DNA from: JACCXE01 sp963718605
GTDB taxonomy: Bacteria > Actinomycetota > Acidimicrobiia > Acidimicrobiales > JACCXE01
Assembly (NCBI GenBank): GCA_963718605.1
Contig: OY970363.1
Coordinates: 2,108,001 to 2,172,000, forward strand
Direction: 5' to 3'
Length of the DNA stretch: 64,000 nt
How positions within the stretch are numbered: the stretch's first letter is position 1; every line of letters begins with the position of its first letter. Both the position numbers and the translations under genes were made by a program. Positions 52,588 through 61,066 of this stretch are shown in pieces. The notes below the pieces were generated by a model. The model worked only from the letters and a program-made list of their open reading frames with translations. It ran no database searches and was not told the origin of the DNA.

Positions 52588-55500
52588 GTGGCTCAGGCCC
52601 TAAGCCGCTTCAGCGCTGCAACTCGTGCGTGGTTCGAGGGTGCGTTCGTCGCGCCCACGATCGCCCAGGAGGACGGGTGGGACGCGATCGCGGACGGCAA
52701 GCACGTGCTGCTGTCGGCGCCGACCGGGTCGGGTAAGACCCTCGCCGCCTTCCTGTGGGCGCTCGACAAGTTGGCCACCGCGCCGACGCCGACCGACGAG
52801 AAGCAGCGGTGCCGCGTCCTCTACGTGAGCCCGCTCAAGGCGCTCACCTACGACGTCGAGCGCAACCTGCGCGCCCCGCTCACCGGCATTGCGATTGAGT
52901 CAGAGCGTGCCGGCCTGCCCCTACCCGACATCCGGGTGGGGTCACGCACCGGTGATACGCCGGCCGACGAGCGCCGCGCGCTGGTGCGCCACCCACCCGA
53001 CGTCCTCGTCACCACACCCGAGTCGCTCTACCTATTGCTGACGTCGCAGGCGCGCGCCGCGCTGGCCGGCGTCGACACCGTGATCGTCGACGAGATTCAC
53101 GCGGTCGCCAGCACCAAGCGCGGCGCGCATCTCGCGCTCACGCTTGAACGCCTCGAACAGTTGGTCGTGGAGATGCGGGGCGAGGGCGCCACGTTCCAGC
53201 GCATCGGCCTGTCCGCCACTCAGCGTCCCCTCGAAGAGGTCGGCAAGTTTCTCGGCGGCTTGCAGGACGGGAAGTTCCGCCCGGTCACGATCGTGAACGC
53301 GGCCATGCCGAAAGAGTTCGACCTCGGCATCGTGGTGCCGGTCGAGGACATGGCGCAGCTGGGCAAGCCGGTGGTGAACGACGACGGCGACGTGATGATG
53401 AGCGGGCCCGCCGCGGGTTCGCCCGAGTCGCGCCACAGCATCTGGCCGGCGCTGCAACAGGAACTGCTCGACCTCATTCGCGCCCACAAGTCGACATTGA
53501 TTTTCGTGAACAACCGCCGCCTGGCTGAACGGCTCGCCGCGGGCATCAACGAAATCGCCGAGGAAGATCTCGTGCGCGCCCACCACGGGTCGGTCGCGCG
53601 CGAACAGCGGCTCGAAATCGAAGACCAGTTGAAGGCGGGCACGCTGCCCGCGCTGGTGGCCACGTCCACGCTCGAACTCGGCATCGACATGGGTGCGATC
53701 GACCTCGTCGTGTGCGTCGAGTCGCCGCCGTCGGTGGCCTCGGGTCTGCAGCGCATCGGCCGCGCCGGGCACCAGGTCGGCGTGCCCAGCCGCGGCCGTA
53801 TCTTCCCGAAGTACCGCGGCGACCTGCTCATGAGCGCGGTCACCGTCGCCGCGATGAAGGCGGGGCAGATCGAAACCACGCGGGTGCCGCGCAACCCGCT
53901 CGACGTGCTGTCCCAACAGATAGTGGCGATGGCCGTAGGTGCGATGCCCGCCGCCGTGCCGATCAGCGCGGTCAAGGCGATGGCGCGCAACACCTATCCC
54001 TTCCACGAGCTGACCGACGACGCGTTTGACGGCGTGCTCGACATGCTCAGTGGTCGCTACCCGTCCGACGAGTTCGCGGAGTTGAAGCCGCGCGTCACGT
54101 GGGACCGCGCCACGGACACGATCACCGCCCGCACCGGGGCGCGCATGCTCGCGGTGATCAGCGGCGGCACCATCCCCGATCGCGGCCTCTACGGCGTGTT
54201 CACACCGGACAACTCCCGCGTCGGCGAACTCGACGAAGAGATGGTGTTCGAGTGCCGCACCGGTGAAACCTTCCTGCTCGGCGCCACCAGCTGGCGCATC
54301 GAAGAAATCACGCGCGACAAGGTGATCGTCACACCGGCGCCGGGCGTGCCGGGCAAGATGCCGTTCTGGAAGGCCGACATCGCCGGGCGCCCCGTGGAGT
54401 TGGGCAAGCGCCTCGGCAAGTTCATCGCCGATCTCGACACCACCTCAAACGACACGCTGCGTGAAGACTGCGGCCTCGACGAGCGCGGCATCGTTAACCT
54501 GCGTCAGTACGTTGCCGACCAGCGCGAGGCGAGCGGCGGGCTCGTGCCGACCGACAAACAGATCGTGGTCGAACGCTTCCGTGACGAACTGGGCGACTGG
54601 CGCCTCTGCATCCTGTCGCCCTTCGGATCGCGCGTGCACGCACCGTGGGCCATGGCGATCGAGGCGCGGCTGCGCGACCAGTTCGAGATCGAAGCGCAGG
54701 TGATGTGGACCGACGACGGCATTGCACTGCGGGTGCCCGAGGCCGACGAACCGCCCCCGCTCGAGTGGATCCACATCGACCCCGACGAGATCGAAGATCT
54801 CGTGGTCGCTGAGCTCGGCCGTAGCGGAGTGTTCGCGGCGCGCTTCCGCGAGAACGCGGCGCGCGCGCTATTGCTGCCGCGCCGTCGCCCCGGGTCGCGC
54901 ACGCCGTTGTGGCAGATGCGCCAGAAGAGCGCCAACCTGCTGGCCGTTGCGAGCAACTACGGCTCGTTCCCGATCCTGCTCGAGACGTATCGCGAGTGCC
55001 TGCGCGACGCGTTCGACGTGCCCGCGCTGCAAGAGATCCTGCGCGACATCCAGACCCGCAAGATCCGCGTGTCGCCGGTGGACACGCCGCTGCCGTCGCC
55101 GTTCGCGTCCGGCCTCGCCAACGCGTACGTGGCCTCGTTCCTCTACGACGGCGACGCGCCCATGGCCGAGCGCCGCGCCCAGGCCCTCACGCTGGACCGG
55201 CGCCTGCTCGCCGAGCTCGTCGGTAGCGAAGAGTTGCGCGAGCTGCTCGACGCGGACGCGCTCGCATCCCTTGAGGACGACCTGCAGTCGCTCGGCGAGA
55301 ACCGCCGCGTCTCGACCCTCGACGCGGCCCACGACCTGCTGCGCCGCATCGGCGACCTGTCCCGCGACGAACTCGAACTGCGTACGAGCGAGCCTGGGCT
55401 CAACCTGGCGGAGCAGCTGCTCGACGCCCGCCGTGCCCTGCCGGTCCGCATCGCCGGTCAAGACCGTCTGATCGCGATCGAAGACGCGGGCCGCTACCGC

Positions 55501-57051
55501 GACGCGCTCGGTGTGTCGCTACCCGTAGGCGTGCCCGAAGCGTTCCTCGCGTACGCACCCGACGCGCTCCTGCAGCTGGTGCGGCGCTGGTCGCGCACGC
55601 ACGGTCCGTTCCAACACGACGAACCGGCGGCGCGTTTCGGCGTGCCCGTGGAACTCGTCGACTCGGTGCTCGAGCAACTCGAACAAGCCGACCGCGTGGT
55701 GCGGGGTGAGTTCCGTCCCGGCGGTCAAGGCCTGGAGTTCTGCGACACGGAAGTGCTGCGTCAACTACGCAACCGCTCGCTCGCCGCGCTGCGCAAGCAA
55801 GTGGCCGCGGTCGACCAGGCCACGCTGGCGCGGTTCCTACCGCAATGGCAGGGCGTCGGTTCCACCACGCGCGGGCTCGACCGCGCCTACGAGGCGGTCG
55901 CGCAACTCCAAGGCGTCGCGATCCCGGCCTCGGTACTCGAACGCGACGTGCTCAGTAGCCGCGTCGCTGACTATTCACCCCGCCTGCTCGACGACCTGCT
56001 GGCCGCGGGCGAGGTCCTGTGGGTCGGCGCCGGTCCGCTCGGCGGCTCCGATGGCAAGGTGATGTTGTTCCGGCGCGACCAGGCCCCGCTGTTGCGCAAC
56101 TTCCTGCCGACCAACATCGACAAGCCCGACGACAAGGAGCACGAACGCATCCGCGAGATGCTGCAGCGCCGCGGCGCGTGTTTCTTTACCGACCTGCGCG
56201 GCGAGAACGACAAGAAGTCCCTCGACGCTTTGTGGGACCTGGTCTGGGCCGGCGAGGTCACCAACGACACGTTCGCCCCGGTGCGCGCCCTCAGCGCGAC
56301 CAAACGCGCCGGCACGGGGGGACGGGCGGGTGGTCGGCCGCGTCCCGGTCGGCTCGCGGCACTCGGGCCGCCTACGGCCGCGGGCCGCTGGTCGCTCACG
56401 CATCACGAAGACGACGAGCAGTCGGCCTCCAAAGAGCGCATCGCCACCGCGCTGGCCAGCGCACTGCTCGAGCGCTACGGCGTAGTCACCCGCGGCGTGG
56501 TGCGAGCCGAAGGCGTGGTCGGGGGTTTCAGCGCGGTGTACGCGGCGATGAAGGCGATGGAAGCAGGCGGCCGCATCCGGCGCGGCTACTTCGTCGAAGG
56601 GTTGGGCGGCGCGCAGTTCGCGTTGCCCGGCGCCGTCGAACGCCTGCGCAGCACTGCGTTGCAAAATGACGACGACCACGCGCCGTTCGTCGAGGTGCTG
56701 GCGGCCACCGATCCGGCCAACCCCTTTGGCAACGCGTTGGCGTGGCCGGTGAAGGGCCCGCAGCGCGCGGCGGGCGCATTCGTGGTGATCGTGGACGGCG
56801 AACCCGTCCTCTACTTAGAGAAGGGCGGGCGCAGCATCGTCGACCTCACCGCAGCCAACGAAGATGGCGAGCCTCGCGAGAACCGCGACGCGCAGCTCAA
56901 GCTTGGCGCCCACGCGCTTGCCAAACTCGTCGACGACGGCCGCTTCCGCCGCCTCGTCCTGGCGAAGTACCCCGACGAACTCGAACCGCACCTCGTCGAC
57001 GCCGGCTTCACCGCCGCACCCAAAGGCATGACCAAGTACGGACCGGCCTAA
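52588..57051 (+). CDS. lhr: Lhr, large ATP-dependent superfamily 2 helicase
   Basis: A 1487-residue helicase of the long Lhr type. Walker A APTGSGKT (44-51), Walker B DEIH (168-171), motif VI QRIGRAGHQVG, the winged-helix and Lhr-core beta barrel, and a long C-terminal Lhr-CTD ending EPHLVDAGFTAAPKGM are present. Lhr translocates 3'-5' on DNA and unwinds DNA:RNA and damaged duplexes; in mycobacteria it is part of a mitomycin-induced repair response. Leaderless GTG 52588. A nei-type glycosylase gene follows 0.6 kb on, consistent with a repair context. Confidence 0.95.
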   Translation: MAQALSRFSAATRAWFEGAFVAPTIAQEDGWDAIADGKHVLLSAPTGSGKTLAAFLWALDKLATAPTPTDEKQRCRVLYVSPLKALTYDVERNLRAPLTGIAIESERAGLPLPDIRVGSRTGDTPADERRALVRHPPDVLVTTPESLYLLLTSQARAALAGVDTVIVDEIHAVASTKRGAHLALTLERLEQLVVEMRGEGATFQRIGLSATQRPLEEVGKFLGGLQDGKFRPVTIVNAAMPKEFDLGIVVPVEDMAQLGKPVVNDDGDVMMSGPAAGSPESRHSIWPALQQELLDLIRAHKSTLIFVNNRRLAERLAAGINEIAEEDLVRAHHGSVAREQRLEIEDQLKAGTLPALVATSTLELGIDMGAIDLVVCVESPPSVASGLQRIGRAGHQVGVPSRGRIFPKYRGDLLMSAVTVAAMKAGQIETTRVPRNPLDVLSQQIVAMAVGAMPAAVPISAVKAMARNTYPFHELTDDAFDGVLDMLSGRYPSDEFAELKPRVTWDRATDTITARTGARMLAVISGGTIPDRGLYGVFTPDNSRVGELDEEMVFECRTGETFLLGATSWRIEEITRDKVIVTPAPGVPGKMPFWKADIAGRPVELGKRLGKFIADLDTTSNDTLREDCGLDERGIVNLRQYVADQREASGGLVPTDKQIVVERFRDELGDWRLCILSPFGSRVHAPWAMAIEARLRDQFEIEAQVMWTDDGIALRVPEADEPPPLEWIHIDPDEIEDLVVAELGRSGVFAARFRENAARALLLPRRRPGSRTPLWQMRQKSANLLAVASNYGSFPILLETYRECLRDAFDVPALQEILRDIQTRKIRVSPVDTPLPSPFASGLANAYVASFLYDGDAPMAERRAQALTLDRRLLAELVGSEELRELLDADALASLEDDLQSLGENRRVSTLDAAHDLLRRIGDLSRDELELRTSEPGLNLAEQLLDARRALPVRIAGQDRLIAIEDAGRYRDALGVSLPVGVPEAFLAYAPDALLQLVRRWSRTHGPFQHDEPAARFGVPVELVDSVLEQLEQADRVVRGEFRPGGQGLEFCDTEVLRQLRNRSLAALRKQVAAVDQATLARFLPQWQGVGSTTRGLDRAYEAVAQLQGVAIPASVLERDVLSSRVADYSPRLLDDLLAAGEVLWVGAGPLGGSDGKVMLFRRDQAPLLRNFLPTNIDKPDDKEHERIREMLQRRGACFFTDLRGENDKKSLDALWDLVWAGEVTNDTFAPVRALSATKRAGTGGRAGGRPRPGRLAALGPPTAAGRWSLTHHEDDEQSASKERIATALASALLERYGVVTRGVVRAEGVVGGFSAVYAAMKAMEAGGRIRRGYFVEGLGGAQFALPGAVERLRSTALQNDDDHAPFVEVLAATDPANPFGNALAWPVKGPQRAAGAFVVIVDGEPVLYLEKGGRSIVDLTAANEDGEPRENRDAQLKLGAHALAKLVDDGRFRRLVLAKYPDELEPHLVDAGFTAAPKGMTKYGPA

Positions 57052-57070
57052 GGCTCAATTCGAGCGGCAC

Positions 57071-57113
57071 TTATGGCAAATCCGCGTCGTCAGGCGACGC
57101 GGATTCGCCATAA
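57071..57113. repeat. Palindrome forming the 3' end of a gene (member G)
   Basis: Arms 57071-57089 and 57095-57113 pair at 18 of 19 positions (TTATGGCAAATCCGCGTCG on the left) around a 5-nt loop. Read on the minus strand it encodes the last 13 residues and TAA stop of the gene at 57071-57547, and it lies 19 bases after the lhr stop on the plus strand. Confidence 0.88.
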
Positions 57114-57547
57114 ATGGCGGCACTCAGCTGACCGATCCGCACGCGCGTGGTGCCGCCGCTCGTGCATACCCACATCGCCTGACCATCGACTCGCTCCGCG
57201 AACAGCGGCGCGCCGCCAGGATGCTCGGGACATGTTGGAAACCCACGGCCGAAGAATTCGGTCGAGCGCTCGAGTGCCAGCTCCTGAAATAGGTCTGCCA
57301 CTCGCGCGACGATCTCGTCAAGTGCGCTGCCGGGGTGGAACCAAACGCCCGCACCCCCCGGTTCGCCCTTCACGTGGCCGTAGGCGTGCACCTCCTCGTC
57401 GAAGCGCGGCACGAACAACGCAAGTTCGTCGGGGAGATCGTCGCCCTCGAATACCGCGCCCAAGATATCGACGCCCATGCTCACGCGCGCGTCGTGAAGG
57501 ACGAGTTCGACCGCGCGCCGCAATCGCGTCACGTCGTCATCGGCCAT
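57071..57547 (-). CDS. Conserved hypothetical protein with C-terminus supplied by a palindrome
   Basis: A 158-residue protein not matched to a named function. It begins MADDDVTRLRRAVELVLHDA and contains two segments typical of a type-III-secretion-chaperone-like or DUF-type actinobacterial family: ELALFVPRFDEEVHAY and FPTCPEHPGGAPLFAERV with a C-x-x-H and MWVCTSGG, a possible metal site. The last 13 residues (YGESASPDDADLP) are encoded by palindrome G and are probably not ancestral. ATG 57547 is chosen for TACCCT 8 nt upstream; ATG 57556 is in frame. Confidence 0.6.
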   Translation of the reverse strand: MADDDVTRLRRAVELVLHDARVSMGVDILGAVFEGDDLPDELALFVPRFDEEVHAYGHVKGEPGGAGVWFHPGSALDEIVARVADLFQELALERSTEFFGRGFPTCPEHPGGAPLFAERVDGQAMWVCTSGGTTRVRIGQLSAAIYGESASPDDADLP

Positions 57548-57555
57548 AGCCGGCA

Positions 57556-57561
57556 AGGGTA
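57556..57561 (-). promoter_or_regulatory. Predicted -10 box of a leaderless promoter
   Basis: On the minus strand TACCCT lies 8 nt before ATG 57547. Confidence 0.4.
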
Positions 57562-57586
57562 AGACTCGGGCCGTGCCGAAGCAGAA

Positions 57587-57647
57587 ACCACCGAACTGGG
57601 CGCATCACGTGCCGGATCCCGGCACGATGTGCGCCCAGTTCGGTGGT
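57587..57647. repeat. Palindrome upstream of nei (member B)
   Basis: Arms 57587-57615 and 57619-57647 (29 nt) pair except for three internal bases. The outer ACCACCGAACTGGGCGCA and inner CGTGCCGG match the palindrome at 28397-28445 in GAACTGGGCGCA and GTGCCGG. It ends 13 nt before the nei start codon, inside its promoter region. Confidence 0.9.
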
Positions 57648-57660
57648 GGATCGGGTTTGC

Positions 57661-58455
57661 GTGCCTGAGGGCGACACGCTCGCACGCGCCGCTGAGACAC
57701 TGCGGCAGTGGCTGGTGGGCCGCACGATCACGCGCGTGGACGCTCGAGACGTCGGCCTCAAGCACCGGGCGGAGCCACTCGTCGGACGCAACGTCGACGC
57801 CGTCGAAGCGCGTGCGAAACATCTGCTGATAACGGTCGGCGATCGAGTCATCCATTCGCACATGAAGATGACCGGCTCGTGGCACGTCTACGCGACGGGA
57901 GAGCGCTGGCGGAAGGGGCGCGCCGCGATGCGGCTCGTCATTGAAGCGGGAGACAGGACTGCGGTGTGTTTCAACGCGCCGGTGGTGCAGATCGTGAACG
58001 CGAAGGACATCGACGCGGTGCCAGGTCTTAACACGCTCGGCCCCGACATCCTCGTGAACATCGACGCGCTCGAAGGGGCGAAGCGGTTGCGCGCGCTGTC
58101 CGCTACGACACCGGTTGGCGATGCGCTGCTCGACCAGACGGCGGTGTCGGGGCTCGGCAACATCTGGCGCTGCGAAGCGTTGTGGGCAGAGCGCGTGCAC
58201 CCAGGAACGTGTGTCGAAGAGATTGACGACGACACACTCGCCGCTCTTGTACGCACAGGCGCCGCGCTCATGGGCGCCGCCGCGGATCGCAACGCCTCGC
58301 GCCCGCCACCGCAGGTGTACAAACGCAGTGGACAACCCTGCCGTCGCTGCGCCACTGCGATTGCCTCACAACGCATGGGGAAAGACAACCGAACCGCCTA
58401 TTGGTGCCCTAGTTGTCAACGGGTGCCGAATAGTTCTAAAGATTCCGGGTATTAA
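57661..58455 (+). CDS. nei: Fpg/Nei family DNA glycosylase/AP lyase
   Basis: A 264-residue base-excision repair enzyme of endonuclease VIII type. After removal of the initiator Met it would start Pro-Glu-Gly (catalytic Pro2, Glu3), which fixes GTG 57661 as the start. HSHMKMTGSWHVY contains the void-filling Met, SGLGNIWRCEALW the helix-two-turn-helix, and the C-terminal zinc finger is CRRC...CPSC. The residue run PPQVYKRSGQPC is the usual Nei2-like entry to the finger. It lies between two members of the palindrome family and lhr. Confidence 0.92.
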   Translation: MPEGDTLARAAETLRQWLVGRTITRVDARDVGLKHRAEPLVGRNVDAVEARAKHLLITVGDRVIHSHMKMTGSWHVYATGERWRKGRAAMRLVIEAGDRTAVCFNAPVVQIVNAKDIDAVPGLNTLGPDILVNIDALEGAKRLRALSATTPVGDALLDQTAVSGLGNIWRCEALWAERVHPGTCVEEIDDDTLAALVRTGAALMGAAADRNASRPPPQVYKRSGQPCRRCATAIASQRMGKDNRTAYWCPSCQRVPNSSKDSGY

Positions 58456-58462
58456 TGCCGAT

Positions 58463-58621
58463 GTGTCGAACGTGACTCCGTTCCCGGCGCTGCATACCTC
58501 GGCCAACATCGAAGCCGACGATCACCTCGCCGCGGCCCGCGAACTCGCCGATCAAGCTGAGGCGTGGCTGGCCGAACTGGACGAGTTGCTGGGCGACGAC
58601 ACCGACAACGACGCTCGGTAG
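58463..58621 (+). CDS. Small acidic hypothetical protein
   Basis: A 52-residue ORF starting GTG 58463: MSNVTPFPALHTSANIEADD then an acidic amphipathic helix (LADQAEAWLAELDELLGDDTDNDAR). Codon bias (third-position G/C) is coding-like after residue 15. A TATTAA box lies 7 nt upstream. Nothing is known of its function and it may be a leftover reading frame; it fills the gap between nei and the alpha-galactosidase gene. Confidence 0.4.
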   Translation: MSNVTPFPALHTSANIEADDHLAAARELADQAEAWLAELDELLGDDTDNDAR

Positions 58622-58644
58622 CCCTTTCCTAAATCGCTTCGCCG

Positions 58645-58650
58645 TAGTGT
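58645..58650 (+). promoter_or_regulatory. Predicted -10 box of a leaderless promoter
   Basis: TAGTGT lies 7 nt before GTG 58658 of the GH36 gene; no ribosome-binding site. Confidence 0.5.
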
Positions 58651-58657
58651 TCGACGC

Positions 58658-60274
58658 GTGCTGATTCATCTCGCGCGCACCGAGGGTGTCGGCGTGTCCT
58701 ACGTCGCCTCACCAACCGACACCGGCGCGCGTTTCGACTGGCGCGTGGTCAACAACGCTGCCGAGCCGATGCGCATTCGCTCGGTGCGACTTGTGTTCGC
58801 GTTGCACGGCTTCACCGGCGCGCCGCGGATGTTCCGTCACGGCTACCAGTCGTGGTCGGCGTCAGACGTCGCGACCTTCGGCGTGGATCGCGACCCGTCG
58901 AGCCTCGCGGACAATCCGTACTTCCAAGGCGCGCACCATGCCGATAACCGCACCGTCACCAACGAGTTCGAGTTGCGCTCGGAGTGGTTCACGGTGATCG
59001 CCGATGAAAGTGACGACCGGCTGTTCGCCGGCTTCATGGGTTCGGGCAACCACGACGGCACGTTCCGACTGACCCACGGCATCGAAGGCGACACTGAACT
59101 GCACGCCGAAGCATTCCTCGGCGACTTCGAACTGCCGGCGCGCTCGACGCTTGTACTCGACCCGGTCATGCTCGAAGCGGGCACCGACGTCGTAGCGATG
59201 CTCGACCGGTGGGCCGCCACGGTGGGCGAAGAAGCGCAGGCCCGCGTCGACGCGCCGTACCAAGTCGGCTGGTGCTCGTGGTACCACTACTTCGACGACA
59301 TCACCGAAGACGCGTTCCGCGCCAACCTCGCGCTCGCACCCGAGTTTCCCTTCGAGGTTTTTCAACTCGACGACGGCTACCAGGCGGCGATCGGGGACTG
59401 GCTCGACACGAACGACAAGTTCCCGAGCGGCCTCGCCGCGATCGCCAGCGACATCGCGGCCGCCGGCTTCCGTCCCGGCATTTGGATCGCGCCGTTCCTG
59501 GTGGCGCCGGACTCGCGCGTGGCCACCGAGCACCCGGAGTGGCTGGCCAAGTTCCAGTCCCCGCGCGGCAACGTGCGCACGCTGCGGGCCTGGTGGAACC
59601 CGATTTGGTCCGACGTCGAGAACGGGTCGATGTACGCGCTCGACACCTCGAACCCCGAGGTGCTCGCCCACCTCGAGCACATCGCGCGGCGCCTCGTCGA
59701 GATGGGCTTCACGTACTTGAAGCTCGACTTCACGTTCGCGCCCTCCTTCGACGGCATATGGCACGACACGTCGATGACCGCCGCGCAACGCGTGCGCGCC
59801 GGCTTCAACGCCATCCGCCGCGGCGCGGGCGACGCTGCATTCCTGCTCGGCTGCGGCGCGCCGCTGTCCCACATTGTGGGCGTGGTCGACGGCAACCGCA
59901 TCGGGCCCGACGTCGCGCCGTTGTGGGAACCCGACGCCTCACGCGAGGCGATTCCCGGCTACCTGCGCACGCAGCCCAGCACCAAATTCGCCGACGACGC
60001 CACGCGCTACCGCGCCTTCATGCACCGCCGGTTCTGGTTGAACGACCCGGACTGCCTCATGCTGCGAACCGAGGAGACCGAACTCTCCGCGGAGGACGCG
60101 GCGCGGTGGGCGCGCACCGTCGCCGAGTCGGGAGGAATGGCGCTGGTGTCCGACGACCTCGCCTTGCTCGACGCGAACGCCAAGGCGCTACTGCGCGAAA
60201 CGATCGCGACCGGACGGGCGAGCGACGAGGCAACGAAAGCGGGACGCGGCCCGCTCGTGTCGCCCCTGTTCTAA
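58658..60274 (+). CDS. Alpha-galactosidase, glycoside hydrolase family 36
   Basis: A 538-residue GH36-type enzyme. The N-terminal beta-supersandwich (residues 1-190) carries FRHGYQSWSASD; the barrel has VGWCSWYHYFDDI, FQLDDGYQAAIGDW and GIWIAPFLVAPDS. The nucleophile Asp lies in YLKLDFTFAP and the acid/base Asp in GNRIGPDVAPLW. There is no signal peptide, so it acts on imported oligosaccharides or glycolipids. Leaderless GTG 58658; the small minus-strand gene overlaps its stop by four bases. Confidence 0.9.
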   Translation: MLIHLARTEGVGVSYVASPTDTGARFDWRVVNNAAEPMRIRSVRLVFALHGFTGAPRMFRHGYQSWSASDVATFGVDRDPSSLADNPYFQGAHHADNRTVTNEFELRSEWFTVIADESDDRLFAGFMGSGNHDGTFRLTHGIEGDTELHAEAFLGDFELPARSTLVLDPVMLEAGTDVVAMLDRWAATVGEEAQARVDAPYQVGWCSWYHYFDDITEDAFRANLALAPEFPFEVFQLDDGYQAAIGDWLDTNDKFPSGLAAIASDIAAAGFRPGIWIAPFLVAPDSRVATEHPEWLAKFQSPRGNVRTLRAWWNPIWSDVENGSMYALDTSNPEVLAHLEHIARRLVEMGFTYLKLDFTFAPSFDGIWHDTSMTAAQRVRAGFNAIRRGAGDAAFLLGCGAPLSHIVGVVDGNRIGPDVAPLWEPDASREAIPGYLRTQPSTKFADDATRYRAFMHRRFWLNDPDCLMLRTEETELSAEDAARWARTVAESGGMALVSDDLALLDANAKALLRETIATGRASDEATKAGRGPLVSPLF

Positions 60275-60447
60275 GCGGCGGTGGTGGTAGTGAGGCGACG
60301 CTCGGAGTGCGGCGACGTCTGCTCGAAGCGGCGAACCAGCGCGTTCGCCTGAGCTTCTACGGCACGGCGTTCCGCGCACACGGCCGCCGCGTTGCGTACG
60401 GCGCCCGCGTTGCCCAGACGCAAGAGCCATGAGGTGAGGATGGGCAT
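60271..60447 (-). CDS. Small hypothetical protein, basic and helical
   Basis: A 58-residue ORF convergent with the alpha-galactosidase gene (four-base overlap). It begins MPILTSWLLRLGNAGAVRNA, has a helical Ala/Arg/Glu-rich middle and a Thr-rich end. ATG 60447 has TACAGT 7 nt upstream, the same arrangement as other leaderless starts in this window, which is the main reason to believe it is expressed. No family recognised. Confidence 0.4.
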   Translation of the reverse strand: MPILTSWLLRLGNAGAVRNAAAVCAERRAVEAQANALVRRFEQTSPHSERRLTTTTAA

Positions 60448-60454
60448 GAGGCGA

Positions 60455-60460
60455 ACTGTA
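60455..60460 (-). promoter_or_regulatory. Predicted -10 box of a leaderless promoter
   Basis: On the minus strand TACAGT lies 7 nt before ATG 60447. Confidence 0.35.
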
Positions 60461-60563
60461 AGGGTGTCGGGTGTCATCCAATTGAAGGCGATATAGCAAT
60501 TGCGTCACCACTGTCTGAACATCCGATGACGACCGGCGCGTGGTTCGGCCCGGTGCCGGCCCC

Positions 60564-60569
60564 TAGTTT
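60564..60569 (+). promoter_or_regulatory. Predicted -10 box of a leaderless promoter
   Basis: TAGTTT lies 9 nt before ATG 60579 of the GNAT gene. Confidence 0.4.
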
Positions 60570-60578
60570 GGGGCGGCC

Positions 60579-61028
60579 ATGCACATCGAAGTCTCCGAAG
60601 CCGCGGTTGTCGACGACGATCTCGTCGCCGCGTTCGCCCGCCTCATCCCGCAACTGTCCTCGTCGAACCCACCGCCCGACGCAGCCGCGTTGCAGGCGAT
60701 TGTTGACGCACGCGACACCTTCCTTTTGCTGGCGCGCGACGCCGACAACGACGGATACATCGTCGGTTCACTTACGCTCATCACGTTCCGCATTCCGACC
60801 GGGCTTCGGGCTTGGATCGAAGACGTCGTTGTTGACGGCGACACGCGCCGCAGCGGCGCCGGCCGTGCGCTCACGCTGGCCGCGCTCGACAAGGCGCGCG
60901 ATCTCGGCGTGACGACGGTCGACCTCACGTCGCGACCGTCGCGCGAAGCCGCAAACGCGATGTACGTAAAGCTTGGATTCGAGTTGCGGCAATCCAACCT
61001 CTACCGCTTTGACGTAGGAACTGCGTGA
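60579..61028 (+). CDS. GNAT family N-acetyltransferase
   Basis: A 149-residue single-domain acetyltransferase. The acetyl-CoA binding motif A is AWIEDVVVDGDTRRSGAGRALTLAAL (R-x-x-G-x-G/A pattern), followed by the motif B end ANAMYVKLGFELRQSNLYRFD. The acceptor is unknown. It stands alone with a leaderless-like start and a 131-nt gap upstream; 38 nt separate it from the thioredoxin-like gene. Confidence 0.85.
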   Translation: MHIEVSEAAVVDDDLVAAFARLIPQLSSSNPPPDAAALQAIVDARDTFLLLARDADNDGYIVGSLTLITFRIPTGLRAWIEDVVVDGDTRRSGAGRALTLAALDKARDLGVTTVDLTSRPSREAANAMYVKLGFELRQSNLYRFDVGTA

Positions 61029-61066
61029 TCCGTAACGAACGCCTGGCTCGCAGAGACAGCTAAGGC

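Noticed and set aside
57073..57562. Plus-strand frames opposite the hypothetical gene at 57071-57547.
   Set aside because: Composition is shadow-like, whereas the minus-strand frame has a promoter-like box, a plausible start and a C-x-x-H...C pattern.
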